Shown here: positions 1 to 9,200 of the stretch, piece after piece
Layout: every line of letters starts with the position of its first letter
How positions within the stretch are numbered: position 1 is the first letter of the stretch
DNA from: Muribaculum sp. An289
Lineage (GTDB): Bacteria > Bacteroidota > Bacteroidia > Bacteroidales > UBA932
Direction: 5' to 3'
DNA length: 64,000 nt
Assembly (NCBI RefSeq): GCF_002159555.1
Contig: NZ_NFIV01000002.1
Location: 62,001 to 126,000, forward strand
Made by a program: the position numbers and the translations under genes
Notes under the pieces: generated by a model
Told to the model about the DNA's origin: nothing
Database searches by the model: none
The model's input: the letters and a program-made list of their open reading frames with translations, nothing else

Positions 1-195
1 TACGGCCGGCTGGCCATGGAGCTCGGCATGCCAAAGGCCGTGCGTGCCGTAGCGAATGCAAACGGTGCCAATGCCATTTCCATTTTTGCCCCATGCCACC
101 GGGTAATAGGTGCCGGAGGTTCGCTTGCAGGCTATGGAGGAGGCCTTGAAGCAAAAAAAATTTTACTTGAACTCGAAGGCTGCCGCTGCCTCTGA
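1..195 (+). CDS. ogt: Methylated-DNA--protein-cysteine methyltransferase, C-terminal part
   Basis: This is the last 64 codons of a gene whose start lies before the window. The translation contains the PCHRV motif, whose cysteine accepts the alkyl group from O6-alkylguanine. It also has the downstream [10 protein letters not shown] segment typical of the Ogt/MGMT C-terminal domain, which binds DNA and removes the lesion in a single suicide reaction. The conserved [11 protein letters not shown] stretch before the active site fits the helix-turn-helix part of the family. The stop codon is at 193-195. Whether the missing N-terminus carries an Ada-type domain cannot be seen. Confidence 0.9.
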   Translation, partial: YGRLAMELGMPKAVRAVANANGANAISIFAPCHRVIGAGGSLAGYGGGLEAKKILLELEGCRCL

Positions 196-275
196 CTTCC
201 GCCTGATACCGATATGTGCGTATGCAATGCAATCGCATGCAAAATCCGTTTAGCGGAATCTCGGAAAATTTTCAT

Positions 276-283
276 TAACTTTG
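276..283 (+). promoter_or_regulatory. Probable -7 promoter element upstream of the secreted hypothetical gene
   Basis: TAACTTTG matches the Bacteroidota -7 consensus TAnnTTTG and lies 45 bp before the ATG at 329. No clear TTTG -33 box is seen 19-21 bp upstream; only a weak TTTAG is present. Confidence 0.45.
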
Positions 284-328
284 GTGCGTTCATAAAAATT
301 TATAAGAAGTTGTTTAAAAATACGTGTC

Positions 329-850
329 ATGAAAAAGTTTTCGATAATCATTTTTACCCTTATTCTCGGTTTTTCCACAGCCGCGGCACAGACTTCCGAC
401 ATTCAGGATACGTTTTTCGGAGTGCGCTTCGGAACTTCGCAGGAAGCAGCAGGGACGATTTTAATGAGAAAGGGCATAATTGCTATTTCGGATTACAATC
501 GATTGGGACTTTATGAAGTTACATTGGGTGGATATGAATGGCGTCATGTCACTATGCACTTTAATGATTATGGACTTTATAGAGTGTATTTAGAATGTAA
601 CTTTAACTCTCGCGATAATGCTTTGTCCATGTTTAACAGATTATTTTCGAACTTGACCAGAATATATGGTTCATATTCTTCTAGTGATTTCAGTTCTTTG
701 AATGATAAAGCATATATGTTCATGGATGACGAAAGGATGTGTGCGCTAGTTTTTATTTACGGAGAATCCAAAGGAGGAGACATGTTTTATTATGTAACGT
801 TAGATTATTGTGATATGAACCTTTACAACAAGACTGTTGATGAACTGTAA
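329..850 (+). CDS. Secreted hypothetical protein
   Basis: This 173-residue protein starts with a typical signal peptide: MKK, then a hydrophobic core, then an AAAQ cleavage site near residue 20. It is therefore probably periplasmic. The mature part is rich in aromatic residues and beta-prone, with no motif I recognise. It starts with DTFFGVRFGTS, a pattern seen in small secreted Bacteroidales proteins of unknown role. From about position 480 on, its base composition is lower in GC than that of its neighbours. Its 3' end overlaps the next gene by 11 bp, so the two may be translationally coupled. No function can be assigned. Confidence 0.75.
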   Translation: MKKFSIIIFTLILGFSTAAAQTSDIQDTFFGVRFGTSQEAAGTILMRKGIIAISDYNRLGLYEVTLGGYEWRHVTMHFNDYGLYRVYLECNFNSRDNALSMFNRLFSNLTRIYGSYSSSDFSSLNDKAYMFMDDERMCALVFIYGESKGGDMFYYVTLDYCDMNLYNKTVDEL

Positions 851-1622
851 AAATTTTCTTTCTGCGGCCGTACTGGCTGCCGCTTTCGTACTGTCTTCCT
901 GCAATGATAGGAACGGCAATGTGGAACTTACCTGGATTAAGGACAATGCGGGGGAAAAACTGATGCCGCTTGAGTTGTTCGGCGATGTGCCTGACAGCCT
1001 TGTGTCCGGATTGTCCATTCAGGAAGGGATACCGTCGTCCGTGAGTGTCTTTCTTGTAAAGACCGGTGAAGGGACGATACTTTTCGATACCGGTCTCGGC
1101 ACCAGGGAGAGCCTGCTTGAAGAAGGACTGGCAGGGGCGGGAGTGACGCCCGAGGATATAGATTTCCTGTACCTGACCCATTTTCACGGTGACCATATAG
1201 GCGGTATGATGAAGGGGGATTCGGTAGCCTTCCCGAATGCCGAGGTCTATGCCTCGCAAGCAGAATATGATGCATGGATGGCTATGCCGGACGGCCAGAA
1301 GGCCCAGGTCGTGAAAACGATGTCGGCCTATTCCGACAGGTTGCATCTGTTCGGTTTCGGCGATGTGCTTCCGGGGAAGGTGCTTGCCATCGGGGCTGTG
1401 GGACATACTCCGGGCCATACTGCTTATCAGGTGGGCACATATCTGATAGCGGGAGACTTCATGCATGGCGCCGCATTGCAGTCGGCTTATCCCGAGTATT
1501 GCGCCGCATACGATATGGATAAGGCCAAGGCGGTCGAGACAAGAAAATATCTCATGGATTATGCTCGTGAGAACAATCTCGTGCTTGCCGGAATGCATCT
1601 GCCTGAAGGCATAATGCGCTGA
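840..1622 (+). CDS. Metallo-beta-lactamase-fold hydrolase, predicted lipoprotein
   Basis: I start the gene at the ATG at 840; a TTG at 837 is the alternative. The product is 260 residues. The N-terminus has a lipoprotein signal with the lipobox LSSC near residue 20, so the protein is probably anchored in the cell envelope. The zinc-binding HxHxDH motif is present as HFHGDH. It is followed by the later ligands in GHTPGHT, AGDFMH and GMHLP, so the metal site looks intact. The family hydrolyses many substrates (lactones, thioesters, phosphodiesters), and the substrate cannot be read from sequence. It overlaps the preceding secreted protein gene and is convergent with the Nudix gene. Confidence 0.85.
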   Translation: MNCKNFLSAAVLAAAFVLSSCNDRNGNVELTWIKDNAGEKLMPLELFGDVPDSLVSGLSIQEGIPSSVSVFLVKTGEGTILFDTGLGTRESLLEEGLAGAGVTPEDIDFLYLTHFHGDHIGGMMKGDSVAFPNAEVYASQAEYDAWMAMPDGQKAQVVKTMSAYSDRLHLFGFGDVLPGKVLAIGAVGHTPGHTAYQVGTYLIAGDFMHGAALQSAYPEYCAAYDMDKAKAVETRKYLMDYARENNLVLAGMHLPEGIMR

Positions 1623-1649
1623 ATGTAAAACGCTGAAGGGTATAATGCG

Positions 1650-2099
1650 TTAAAATGCACCCGGCAGCTGGGCCGCGCACAGCCGCATTGCCATTCCAAG
1701 GATTTTTTCGTGATCGAAGGCCAGTTCCGGAATCCCCTCCAGTGGAAACCATCTGGCCTTCGCCGCATCATCCCCTCCCGCGACCTTGCAGATTTCGGTT
1801 ATGGTATAAAATGCTATGCTTACGACCCTTTCGCGCGGATCGCGATGTACGTCGCTGAAGGTATGGAACTGGGTCAGTCCGGAGCATTCCAGCCCGGTTT
1901 CTTCATACAGCTCCCTCCTGGCGCATTCTTCGGCGGTCTCGCCAATCTCCATGAAGCCCCCGGGCAATGCCCATTTTCCTTTGAAAGGTTCGTTCCCACG
2001 CTCTATTAGCAGGACTTTGGCGGTCTCGCCGTCAATCCCGAAAACCACACAGTCTGCCGTTACGGCCGGACGAGGGTGTTTATATGTGTATTCTGGCAT
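1650..2099 (-). CDS. Nudix hydrolase
   Basis: The 149-residue product carries a complete Nudix box at about residues 47-69: GGFMEIGETAEECARREL followed by YEETG. This is the metal-binding catalytic helix that cleaves nucleoside diphosphates linked to another moiety. The WALPGGF lead-in and the C-terminal FDHEKIL element resemble the ADP-ribose-pyrophosphatase-like branch common in Bacteroidota. There is no DNA-binding winged helix like that of NrtR regulators, so an enzymatic role is more likely than a regulatory one. The gene stands alone and is convergent with the metallo-hydrolase gene, with 27 bp between the stop codons. Confidence 0.88.
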   Translation of the reverse strand: MPEYTYKHPRPAVTADCVVFGIDGETAKVLLIERGNEPFKGKWALPGGFMEIGETAEECARRELYEETGLECSGLTQFHTFSDVHRDPRERVVSIAFYTITEICKVAGGDDAAKARWFPLEGIPELAFDHEKILGMAMRLCAAQLPGAF

Positions 2100-2236
2100 C
2101 TTTTATGCTATTTTGGCGCAACAGTATTTTTCAGCACGTAAATATACGCAGAAGCCTGGAGCGGAGCAAACCAATTGTGTAATAATTGCCGGTAAAGCGG
2201 TTTTTGTCCATAATTCCGGCGTTTTCGTCTAATCTT

Positions 2237-2268
2237 TTTGCAGAGTTGCCGGAGGGCGTGTAATTTTG
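2237..2268 (+). promoter_or_regulatory. Promoter of the tripartite efflux operon
   Basis: TTTG at 2237-2240, a 20-bp spacer and TAATTTTG at 2261-2268 match the full Bacteroidota housekeeping promoter. It lies 36 bp upstream of the tolC-like ATG. Confidence 0.8.
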
Positions 2269-2304
2269 CCGCGTAGAATTTTTGGAAACAATTTTTAAAA
2301 ATAT

Positions 2305-3690
2305 ATGAAAATATTTAATGACAAATCCGTATCGGCGCTCACGGCCGTGGCCATCTCGGTCTTTGCCGTCATTCCGTACAACGCCGGTGCACAGGAAGAC
2401 CTGCCTCCTGACAAGGTCTGGACTCTCGAAGACTGCATAGAATATGCTCTCCAGGAAAACATTTCATTGAAAAAGAGCCGTCTTGAAGTGGAAAGTGCGG
2501 AACTCGACTTAAAGCAGTCGAAGGCCGCGATGTATCCGGGCGTGTCTTTCTCCACCTCCCAGAACCTGACCAACAAGCCATACCAGGAGACGAGCAGCAC
2601 CATAGCCGGAAGCGAAATCCTCCAGACCAACGACAAAACAAGCTACATGGGTTCATACGGCCTGAATGCCCAGTGGAGCCTATTCGAGGGGTTGCGCCTT
2701 CGCAATACCGTCAAACAGGACAAGCTCGGAGGACGGCTGGCGGAACTGAACGTGGACATTTCGCAGAACTCGATTCTCGAAAGCATCGCACAGATTTATG
2801 TCCAGATACTGTATGCTTCCGAGGCCGTGGACGTGGCGAGGCTGACCCTTGAAACCAGCGAGGCCGAATGTACCCGCGGCAAGGAACTTCTCGATGCGGG
2901 CAGCATTTCCCAGGCAGATTATGCCCAGCTGGAAGCCCAGAGGAGCAGCGACCGGTACCAGCTTGTCTCTTCAGAAGCGACGTTGGCCGATTATAAGTTA
3001 CAGTTGAAGCAACTCCTTGAAATACAAGGGGATTATGAGATGAATCTCTTCCTTCCGGAGATTTCCGATGAGTCCGTGCTCGTCCCGCTTCCAGACAAAT
3101 CCAGCCTTTATGAGGCGGCCCTCGGGGTAAGGCCTGAAATAGAGTCGGGGAACCTCAATATCGAATCTTCCGAATTGGGGGAGAAAATATCCAAGGCAGG
3201 CTATTATCCGTCCCTCAGCCTTTCGGCCGGCATAGGTACGAACCATACGAGCGGTTCCGATATGTCTTTCATCGAGCAGGTGAAGCGGGGCTGGTTCAAT
3301 TCCGTCGGCCTTACGCTGAGCATCCCAATTTTTAGCAACCTCCAGAACAAGACGGCGGTACGCAAGGCCGAGATACAGACACAGACGGCAAGGCTGGAAC
3401 TCATCGAAAGCCAGAAAGACCTCTACAAGACAATCGAGGGGTTCTGGCAGGATGCCAATTCCGCCCAGAAACAGTATCTGGCGGCCAAGGAACAGCTCAA
3501 CAGTGCGCGTGTCAGCTATGAACTCGTCAGCGAGCAGTTCGACCTCGGTATGAAAAATACGGTTGAACTCCTGACCGAGAAAAACAATTATCTCATGGCC
3601 AATATGCAGATGCTCCAGGCCAAATATATGGCTGTCATGAATATACAGCTGCTTAATTTTTACAGTGGAAAAGAAATAACAATTTTATAA
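2305..3690 (+). CDS. TolC-family outer membrane efflux protein
   Basis: The 461-residue product has a signal peptide ending near residue 30 (NAGAQ). It then has two long alpha-helical repeats of the outer-membrane-efflux-protein type. The WTLEDCIEYALQENISLKKS opening is characteristic of Bacteroidota TolC proteins. The family forms the trimeric outer-membrane duct of tripartite pumps. It is the first gene of an operon with an adaptor (2 bp downstream), an ABC ATPase and a permease, so it is the exit channel for that MacAB-type transporter. It has its own consensus promoter. The substrate is unknown. Confidence 0.93.
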   Translation: MKIFNDKSVSALTAVAISVFAVIPYNAGAQEDLPPDKVWTLEDCIEYALQENISLKKSRLEVESAELDLKQSKAAMYPGVSFSTSQNLTNKPYQETSSTIAGSEILQTNDKTSYMGSYGLNAQWSLFEGLRLRNTVKQDKLGGRLAELNVDISQNSILESIAQIYVQILYASEAVDVARLTLETSEAECTRGKELLDAGSISQADYAQLEAQRSSDRYQLVSSEATLADYKLQLKQLLEIQGDYEMNLFLPEISDESVLVPLPDKSSLYEAALGVRPEIESGNLNIESSELGEKISKAGYYPSLSLSAGIGTNHTSGSDMSFIEQVKRGWFNSVGLTLSIPIFSNLQNKTAVRKAEIQTQTARLELIESQKDLYKTIEGFWQDANSAQKQYLAAKEQLNSARVSYELVSEQFDLGMKNTVELLTEKNNYLMANMQMLQAKYMAVMNIQLLNFYSGKEITIL

Positions 3691-3692
3691 TC

Positions 3693-4889
3693 ATGAAAAA
3701 AGGGAAAAGAATCGTTTCAATCACGGTCATTGCGGCCATAGTCGTTGCGGCCGTGCTTCTGATTGTCTTTGGAAAGAACTCGGAAAAGAACAAACTGGTA
3801 TATGAAACGGCTCCGGTGACTTACGGCAATGTGTCAAAGTCAGTTACGGCTACCGGAACGATAGAGCCGGTAACGGAAGTCGAAGTAGGTACCCAGGTGT
3901 CGGGAATCATCGACAAGATATATGTGGATTACAATTCTATTGTCAAGGAAGGCCAGCTTATAGCGGAAATGGACAAGGTGACACTTGAAAGCGAACTCGC
4001 TTCGGCCAAGGCCCAGTACGAAGGGAGCAAGGCTGAGTACGAATACCAGACGAAAAATTATGAGCGCAGCAAGGCATTGCACGAAAAATCCCTCATAAGC
4101 GACACTGAATACGAACAGGCCCTTTACAATTACCGTATGGCGGAAAGTACGTTCCATACCAACGAAGCCGCTCTTGCGAAGGCAGAAAGGAACCTTTCGT
4201 ATGCTACAATCACTTCTCCGATAAACGGTGTGGTCATAGACCGGGCGGTCGAGGAAGGCCAGACCGTTGCCGCCGGTTTCGAAACACCTACGCTTTTCAA
4301 CATAGCGGCAGACCTGACACAGATGCAGGTGATTGCCGATGTGGATGAGGCCGACATAGGCGGAGTTAAGGACGGGCAGAGGGTTTCGTTCACCGTCGAT
4401 GCATATCCGGACGATGTTTTCGAAGGCCGCGTAATGCAGATAAGGCTCGGCAGCAGCAATTCTTCTTCATCTTCAGTCGCTTCCACTTCGACCGAAAGTG
4501 TCGTTACATACGAAGTCGTCATTTCGGCGGCCAATCCGGACCTGAAGCTGAAACCGAGGCTTACGGCGAATATAACCATTTATACCGAAGAGCATGAAAA
4601 CGTCCTGCTCGTTCCGTCCAAGGCCTTGCGCTTCATGCCGGGTGAGCCTCTTACAAGCCGCAAGGATGTAATCAAGGACTGCGATTCGTCCCAGAAACTT
4701 TGGGTCAAGGAAGGAAACGTTTTCACGGCATATCCTGTGGAGACAGGGATTTCCGACGGGACTTTCACCGAGATTACAGGCGGAGTGCCCGAAGGTACAG
4801 AAGTCGTTACCGGAGTCTCGCTTGCGATACCTGTGGCGAACAACCAGCCACCGCGCGGTTTCATGGGGCATCCGGGAGCGAGGAGGTAG
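3693..4889 (+). CDS. MacA/HlyD-type periplasmic adaptor
   Basis: The 398-residue product has one N-terminal membrane segment (about residues 7-26), a split biotinyl-lipoyl/barrel-sandwich domain and an alpha-helical hairpin rich in E, K and Q (about residues 90-160). Beta-barrel and membrane-proximal domains follow. The phrases VEVGTQVSGIIDKIYVDYN and ATITSPINGVVIDRAVEEGQ are hallmarks of the MacA branch. It bridges the inner-membrane ABC complex to the TolC-like duct encoded just upstream. A serine-rich stretch near residues 253-262 is a probable surface loop. Confidence 0.93.
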   Translation: MKKGKRIVSITVIAAIVVAAVLLIVFGKNSEKNKLVYETAPVTYGNVSKSVTATGTIEPVTEVEVGTQVSGIIDKIYVDYNSIVKEGQLIAEMDKVTLESELASAKAQYEGSKAEYEYQTKNYERSKALHEKSLISDTEYEQALYNYRMAESTFHTNEAALAKAERNLSYATITSPINGVVIDRAVEEGQTVAAGFETPTLFNIAADLTQMQVIADVDEADIGGVKDGQRVSFTVDAYPDDVFEGRVMQIRLGSSNSSSSSVASTSTESVVTYEVVISAANPDLKLKPRLTANITIYTEEHENVLLVPSKALRFMPGEPLTSRKDVIKDCDSSQKLWVKEGNVFTAYPVETGISDGTFTEITGGVPEGTEVVTGVSLAIPVANNQPPRGFMGHPGARR

Positions 4890-4943
4890 CCACGTGCGGG
4901 CGTGAATGTTGATTAATATCGATTGAAAATAGTCGAAGTTGTT

Positions 4944-5687
4944 ATGAGTGACTGTGTTATTAAAATTGACAATATAAAGAGGGATTTCATAGTCGGTGAC
5001 GAGACCGTCCATGCCTTGCGGGGAGTTTCCTTCGATATCCATAAGGGGGAATTCGTGACAATCATGGGCGCTTCCGGCTCTGGAAAATCCACTCTGCTGA
5101 ACATCCTCGGCTGCCTGGATACTCCCACTTCGGGCGAATATCTGCTCGACGGGATTCCGGTCCGGACGATGGGCAAGAACCAGAGGGCGATTCTCCGGAA
5201 CAGGAAGATAGGTTTCGTGTTCCAGAACTACAATCTCCTTGCAAAATCCACTGCCATTGAGAATGTGGAACTTCCGCTTATGTACAATCCCGAGATATCC
5301 GGTTCCGAGAGACGGCGCAGGGCGATAGAGGCCCTTGAGGCCGTCGGGCTCGGCGACAGGCTGAAACACAAGTCGAACCAGATGTCGGGAGGTCAGATGC
5401 AGAGGGTGGCGATTGCCAGGGCCCTTGTAAACAATCCGGCCGTCATACTTGCGGACGAGGCCACGGGAAACCTCGATTCGCGTACCTCTTTCGATATCCT
5501 GGTGCTGTTCCAGAAACTTCATTCGGAAGGAAGGACGATAATTTTCGTGACCCACAATCCAGAGATTTCCGGATATAGCAGCCGCAATATCAGGCTCCGC
5601 GACGGCCATATTATCGAAGATAGGCTCAATGAAAACATACTTTCGGCGGAAGCGACACTCGCTTCGCTTCCGAAGACCGACGACTGA
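4944..5687 (+). CDS. MacB-type ABC transporter ATP-binding protein
   Basis: The ATG at 4944 is preferred over an upstream TTG at 4923, because the ABC domain begins right after it (247 residues). Walker A (GASGSGKST), the signature (MSGGQMQRVAIARAL) and Walker B (VILADEATGNLDS) are intact, followed by the FVTHNPE switch. The ATPase and permease are separate genes here, whereas E. coli MacB joins them in one protein. The split form is usual in Bacteroidota. It energises export or mechanotransmission through the adaptor and TolC-like duct of this operon. Confidence 0.93.
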   Translation: MSDCVIKIDNIKRDFIVGDETVHALRGVSFDIHKGEFVTIMGASGSGKSTLLNILGCLDTPTSGEYLLDGIPVRTMGKNQRAILRNRKIGFVFQNYNLLAKSTAIENVELPLMYNPEISGSERRRRAIEALEAVGLGDRLKHKSNQMSGGQMQRVAIARALVNNPAVILADEATGNLDSRTSFDILVLFQKLHSEGRTIIFVTHNPEISGYSSRNIRLRDGHIIEDRLNENILSAEATLASLPKTDD

Positions 5688-5705
5688 GTAAATAACTGAT
5701 TGGCG

Positions 5706-6926
5706 ATGAATTGGACTAATTTATTCAAGATATCTTTAAAGGCCCTTGCAAACAATAAGATGAGGGCGGTCCTGACGATGCTGGGAATCATCATCGGCAT
5801 AGCTTCGGTGATAACCATGATTGCCCTCGGCCAAGGTTCGAAGCAGAGCATCCAGGATGAAATCAAGGGCATGGGCTCCAACATCATAATGATTTTTCCC
5901 GGAGGCGAAAGGCGTGCGGGTGTGAGGCTCGACCCTTCCGAGATGCAGACCCTGAAGCTTGAAAACTATGAGGCCCTGAGGGACGAATCTATTTTCCTTT
6001 CGGCAGTCAGCCCGTACGTTACTTCGTCCGGCCAGCTTGTCAGCGGCAACAACAACTATCCTTCTACAGTTACCGGTGCCGGAATCGATTATCTGCAAAT
6101 CAGGCAGTTAAATATCGAAGACGGTGAGATGTTCACGGAGCAGGACATACAGGCTTCGGCCAAGGTCTGTGTCATAGGAAAGACCATAGCTGACAACCTT
6201 TTTCCTGACGGGGGTGACCCGATAGGCCGTACGATACGTTTCAACCAGGTGCCGTTCAGGGTAGTCGGGGTATTGGAATCCAAGGGTTACAATTCGATGG
6301 GTATGGACCAGGACGATATAGTCATAGCCCCGTATACCACGGTGATGAAAAGGCTGCTGTCCCAGACATATCTCCAGGGCATATTTTCTTCGGCGCTCTC
6401 CGAAGAAATGACTGATTATGCCATATCGGAGATTACGAGCATTCTGAGGCAGGAGCATAATCTCGGGCAGGACGAAGCCGATGATTTCGATGTCCGCAGC
6501 CAGCAGGAGCTGAGCGAGATGCTGAATACGACAATGAACCTTCTGACGACACTGCTTGCCTGCATAGCCGGAATCTCGCTGATTGTCGGCGGCATCGGCA
6601 TCATGAACATCATGTACGTTTCGGTAACGGAGAGGACAAAGGAAATCGGCCTCAGGATGTCCGTGGGGGCGCGCGGCATTGATGTGCTGACACAGTTCCT
6701 CATCGAGGCCGTCCTTATAAGTTTTACAGGAGGAGTGATAGGAGTGCTGATAGGCTGTTCGGCCTGCATGGCAATCAAATATCTTGCAGACTGGCCCGTA
6801 AGCATCCAGACCTGGAGCATAGTGCTGTCTTTCGTAGTCTGCACCGTAACCGGTGTGTTCTTCGGATGGTATCCGGCACGCAAGGCCTCCAATCTTGACC
6901 CTATAGACGCGTTGAGGTACGAATAA
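5706..6926 (+). CDS. MacB-type ABC transporter permease (FtsX-like)
   Basis: I start at the ATG at 5706 rather than the TTG at 5700, giving 406 residues. The N-terminal membrane helix (LTMLGIIIGIASVITMIALG) is followed by a large periplasmic MacB-type domain of about 220 residues. Three C-terminal helices follow, carrying the FtsX-domain motif ERTKEIGLRMSVGA. The topology is that of the MacB permease. It is the last gene of the efflux operon and is followed after 40 bp by a sensor kinase gene. That spacer contains two copies of a GCGAGGTG/ACGAGGTG repeat. Confidence 0.93.
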   Translation: MNWTNLFKISLKALANNKMRAVLTMLGIIIGIASVITMIALGQGSKQSIQDEIKGMGSNIIMIFPGGERRAGVRLDPSEMQTLKLENYEALRDESIFLSAVSPYVTSSGQLVSGNNNYPSTVTGAGIDYLQIRQLNIEDGEMFTEQDIQASAKVCVIGKTIADNLFPDGGDPIGRTIRFNQVPFRVVGVLESKGYNSMGMDQDDIVIAPYTTVMKRLLSQTYLQGIFSSALSEEMTDYAISEITSILRQEHNLGQDEADDFDVRSQQELSEMLNTTMNLLTTLLACIAGISLIVGGIGIMNIMYVSVTERTKEIGLRMSVGARGIDVLTQFLIEAVLISFTGGVIGVLIGCSACMAIKYLADWPVSIQTWSIVLSFVVCTVTGVFFGWYPARKASNLDPIDALRYE

Positions 6927-6966
6927 CGAGGTGAAAAAATAGCGAGGTGCAAAATAACGAGTACGA

Positions 6967-8037
6967 ATGGCCGTGATGCAGAAACCACATTCCAAAGTTC
7001 CCGGGGCGGTAATACACATTATCGTCTGGGCGCTTTTTTTCGCCCTTCCGCTTTTTTTCATGTGGAACCGCAGTTGGGAAAGCATAGACTGGGGCAGGTT
7101 TTCGAGACATTGCCTGAACCTTACGGTGCTTTGTGCCGCCTTCTATCTGAATTATTTCATCCTGATTCCGCGCCTGCTGTTTAACGGAAGGAAGCACAGG
7201 TTCGTGATTGCGAATGTTTGCGTGGCCTTGGTGCTTTCGACCGCCATGATGCTCTGGCAAATGTATTCTTTCGTCCCCGATGCGCCCGGGCCGCGGTTCA
7301 AAATCAATCCGGTCCTGTTTTCATTCATCCGGGATTTCGTGTCCATTTTCATAATAATATGCCTTTCCGCCCTGGTCAAGATGAGCGTAAGGTGGCAGCA
7401 GGCTGAAAATGCGAGACGCGAGGCGGAGAAGAGCAGGAGCGAGGCGGAACTGAAAAATCTTCGCAATCAGCTGAATCCGCATTTTCTGCTCAATACCCTG
7501 AATAATATTTATGCCCTCATTTCCATAGATTCCGAAAAGGCTCAGGAGGCGGTGTCGGAGCTCAGCCGGCTTCTGAGATATGTCCTGTACGACAACAACC
7601 AGGATACAGTGCCGCTCGGAAAGGAAATGGATTTTATCAAGGATTATATTTATCTTATGAAAATCCGTGTTTCAGCGAATGTTTCGGTCGAGACCGATAT
7701 AAAAGTCTCTCCGGACAGCCGTACGCCGGTGGCTCCGCTGGTCTTCATATCGCTTATCGAAAATGCTTTCAAGCACGGGATATCGCCGGTGGAACGGAGC
7801 CATATAAGGATATTTTTCGACGAGACTCCGGACCGTATCGTCTGCGACATAAGGAACAGTTACCACCCGAAACCCCATTCGGACAGGAGCGGTTCCGGAA
7901 TCGGTCTGGAGCAGGTCGGGAAAAGGCTTGAACTGCTGTATCCCGGCGGTTATTCGTGGGAAAAGGGCCTGATGCCCGGCGGCGGGGAGTATTTTTCCCG
8001 TCTGGAACTGATGAAAGAGGAGGGAAGAAGACAATGA
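6967..8037 (+). CDS. LytS/YehU-type sensor histidine kinase
   Basis: The 356-residue product has four predicted membrane helices in the first 135 residues and a short coiled coil rich in A, E and R. The His_kinase domain has its phospho-accepting histidine in NQLNPHFLLNTLNN. The C-terminal ATPase part contains SLIENAFKHGI (N box) and GSGIGLEQVGKRL (G box). No periplasmic sensing domain is present, so it probably senses within the membrane. Its stop overlaps the start of the LytTR regulator gene by the ATGA motif. The pair may control the adjacent efflux operon, which is an inference from position. Confidence 0.92.
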   Translation: MAVMQKPHSKVPGAVIHIIVWALFFALPLFFMWNRSWESIDWGRFSRHCLNLTVLCAAFYLNYFILIPRLLFNGRKHRFVIANVCVALVLSTAMMLWQMYSFVPDAPGPRFKINPVLFSFIRDFVSIFIIICLSALVKMSVRWQQAENARREAEKSRSEAELKNLRNQLNPHFLLNTLNNIYALISIDSEKAQEAVSELSRLLRYVLYDNNQDTVPLGKEMDFIKDYIYLMKIRVSANVSVETDIKVSPDSRTPVAPLVFISLIENAFKHGISPVERSHIRIFFDETPDRIVCDIRNSYHPKPHSDRSGSGIGLEQVGKRLELLYPGGYSWEKGLMPGGGEYFSRLELMKEEGRRQ

Positions 8038-8765
8038 CAACACCAGTTTTGCCTGATAACCGTATTTTGCGCTGTGCGGTCGTGGATGATGAACCGCTTG
8101 CCCTGTCGCTGATGGTTTCGTATGTGGAGAAAACACCTTTCCTCTCCCTTTCCGGGGCTTATTCCAGTGCCGTAGAGGCTTTGGGGGCCTTGGCCGCTAT
8201 GCAGGTCGACCTGGTCTTCCTCGATATACAGATGCCGGAGTTGGACGGGCTGGATTTTTCGCGGATGATAGACAAGTCGGTCAAGATTGTCTTTACGACG
8301 GCTTTCGACCGTTATGCCATCGACGGATACAAGGTCAATGCTGTTGATTATCTGCTCAAACCGATTTCATACAAGGATTTTCTTGAAGCCGCCGGCAGGG
8401 TTCTGGAGCGTTTTCCATCCCCTTCCGCCCCGGTGCGCAGTTCGTTTTTCGTGAAGAGTGAATACAGATATATACAAATCTATTTTGACGAGATACTGTA
8501 TATCGAAGGGATGAAGGACTATGTGAAAATATACCTTTCGGGCAGCAGGGAGCCTGTCCTGTCGCTGATGGGGATGAAAACTGTCGAATCCCGGCTCCCT
8601 TCCGGGGATTTTATCCGCATACACCGCTCTTTCATAGTACGGAAAGACAAAATCCGCGCGATAGAGAGGGGAGGCGTAATCGTCAGGGGGGCGACTTCCT
8701 CCGCTGAAGGCCGCCGCATTCCTGTGGGGGAAAGTTACAGGGAGCTGTTGCAGTCGCTATTGTAA
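8034..8765 (+). CDS. LytTR-family response regulator
   Basis: I start at the ATG at 8034, which overlaps the kinase stop, because the receiver domain begins directly after it. The product is 243 residues. The receiver contains the acidic pair in AVVDDEPLA, the phospho-acceptor aspartate in VFLDIQMPELDG and the KPISY lysine. The C-terminal LytTR DNA-binding domain includes ILYIEGMKDYVKI and FIRIHRSFIV. Proteins of this class bind direct repeats near promoters. It forms a two-component pair with the kinase upstream. Confidence 0.93.
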   Translation: MTTPVLPDNRILRCAVVDDEPLALSLMVSYVEKTPFLSLSGAYSSAVEALGALAAMQVDLVFLDIQMPELDGLDFSRMIDKSVKIVFTTAFDRYAIDGYKVNAVDYLLKPISYKDFLEAAGRVLERFPSPSAPVRSSFFVKSEYRYIQIYFDEILYIEGMKDYVKIYLSGSREPVLSLMGMKTVESRLPSGDFIRIHRSFIVRKDKIRAIERGGVIVRGATSSAEGRRIPVGESYRELLQSLL

Positions 8766-9128
8766 GGTGGCGGCGGAAAAACTCACCCCATGTCCATCTT
8801 CTGTTTTTGTAATATGTTGATAATCAATATTTTACTAAAATTATTCCTGCTTTTGGGTATGTCTGGAAGTACCCAAAGACAGCCCTGTTTTTGCAAGTTG
8901 TTGATTGTCAGTTGCTCCGGAAAGGGTAGGCTGGCTGTGGGGTGGAAAATGACACGACAAAATCCTATTTTTCCTCCTCATTCCACTTCCACCCCTTTTC
9001 CCGTCATTCTTTAGGCAGAGATTTTGTTTCTTGGGCCGCCGGAAGCGGAATCGCGGCATGCAAGAATAGTGACAAACCGGGCACGCCCCGGCATTCCCCG
9101 GCACTTCTCCGGCACCTTTGCAAATAAA
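8766..9128. other. Intergenic region without a recognisable gene
   Basis: There are 363 bases between the LytTR regulator and the riboflavin promoter. The reading frames here are short, lack ribosome binding sites and have unlikely composition. I see no strong hairpin, tRNA or repeat. A short GGGTA...TACCC inverted repeat near 8855-8875 is too weak to call a terminator. Confidence 0.5.
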
Positions 9129-9160
9129 TTTGCATTACTCTCGGCTTCTATGTATATTTG
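9129..9160 (+). promoter_or_regulatory. Promoter of the riboflavin operon
   Basis: TTTG at 9129-9132, a 20-bp spacer and TATATTTG at 9153-9160 fit the Bacteroidota consensus. It ends about 40 bp before the FMN riboswitch, so the riboswitch lies in the 5' leader. Confidence 0.8.
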
Positions 9161-9200
9161 CTGCCGAAAATTAAGACACTGTTTTAAACAGCTTCTAAAG

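Noticed and set aside
753-1598. A 281-codon minus-strand reading frame
   Set aside because: It runs antisense to the metallo-hydrolase gene, whose zinc motifs are intact. It is a by-product of the GC-rich codon use.
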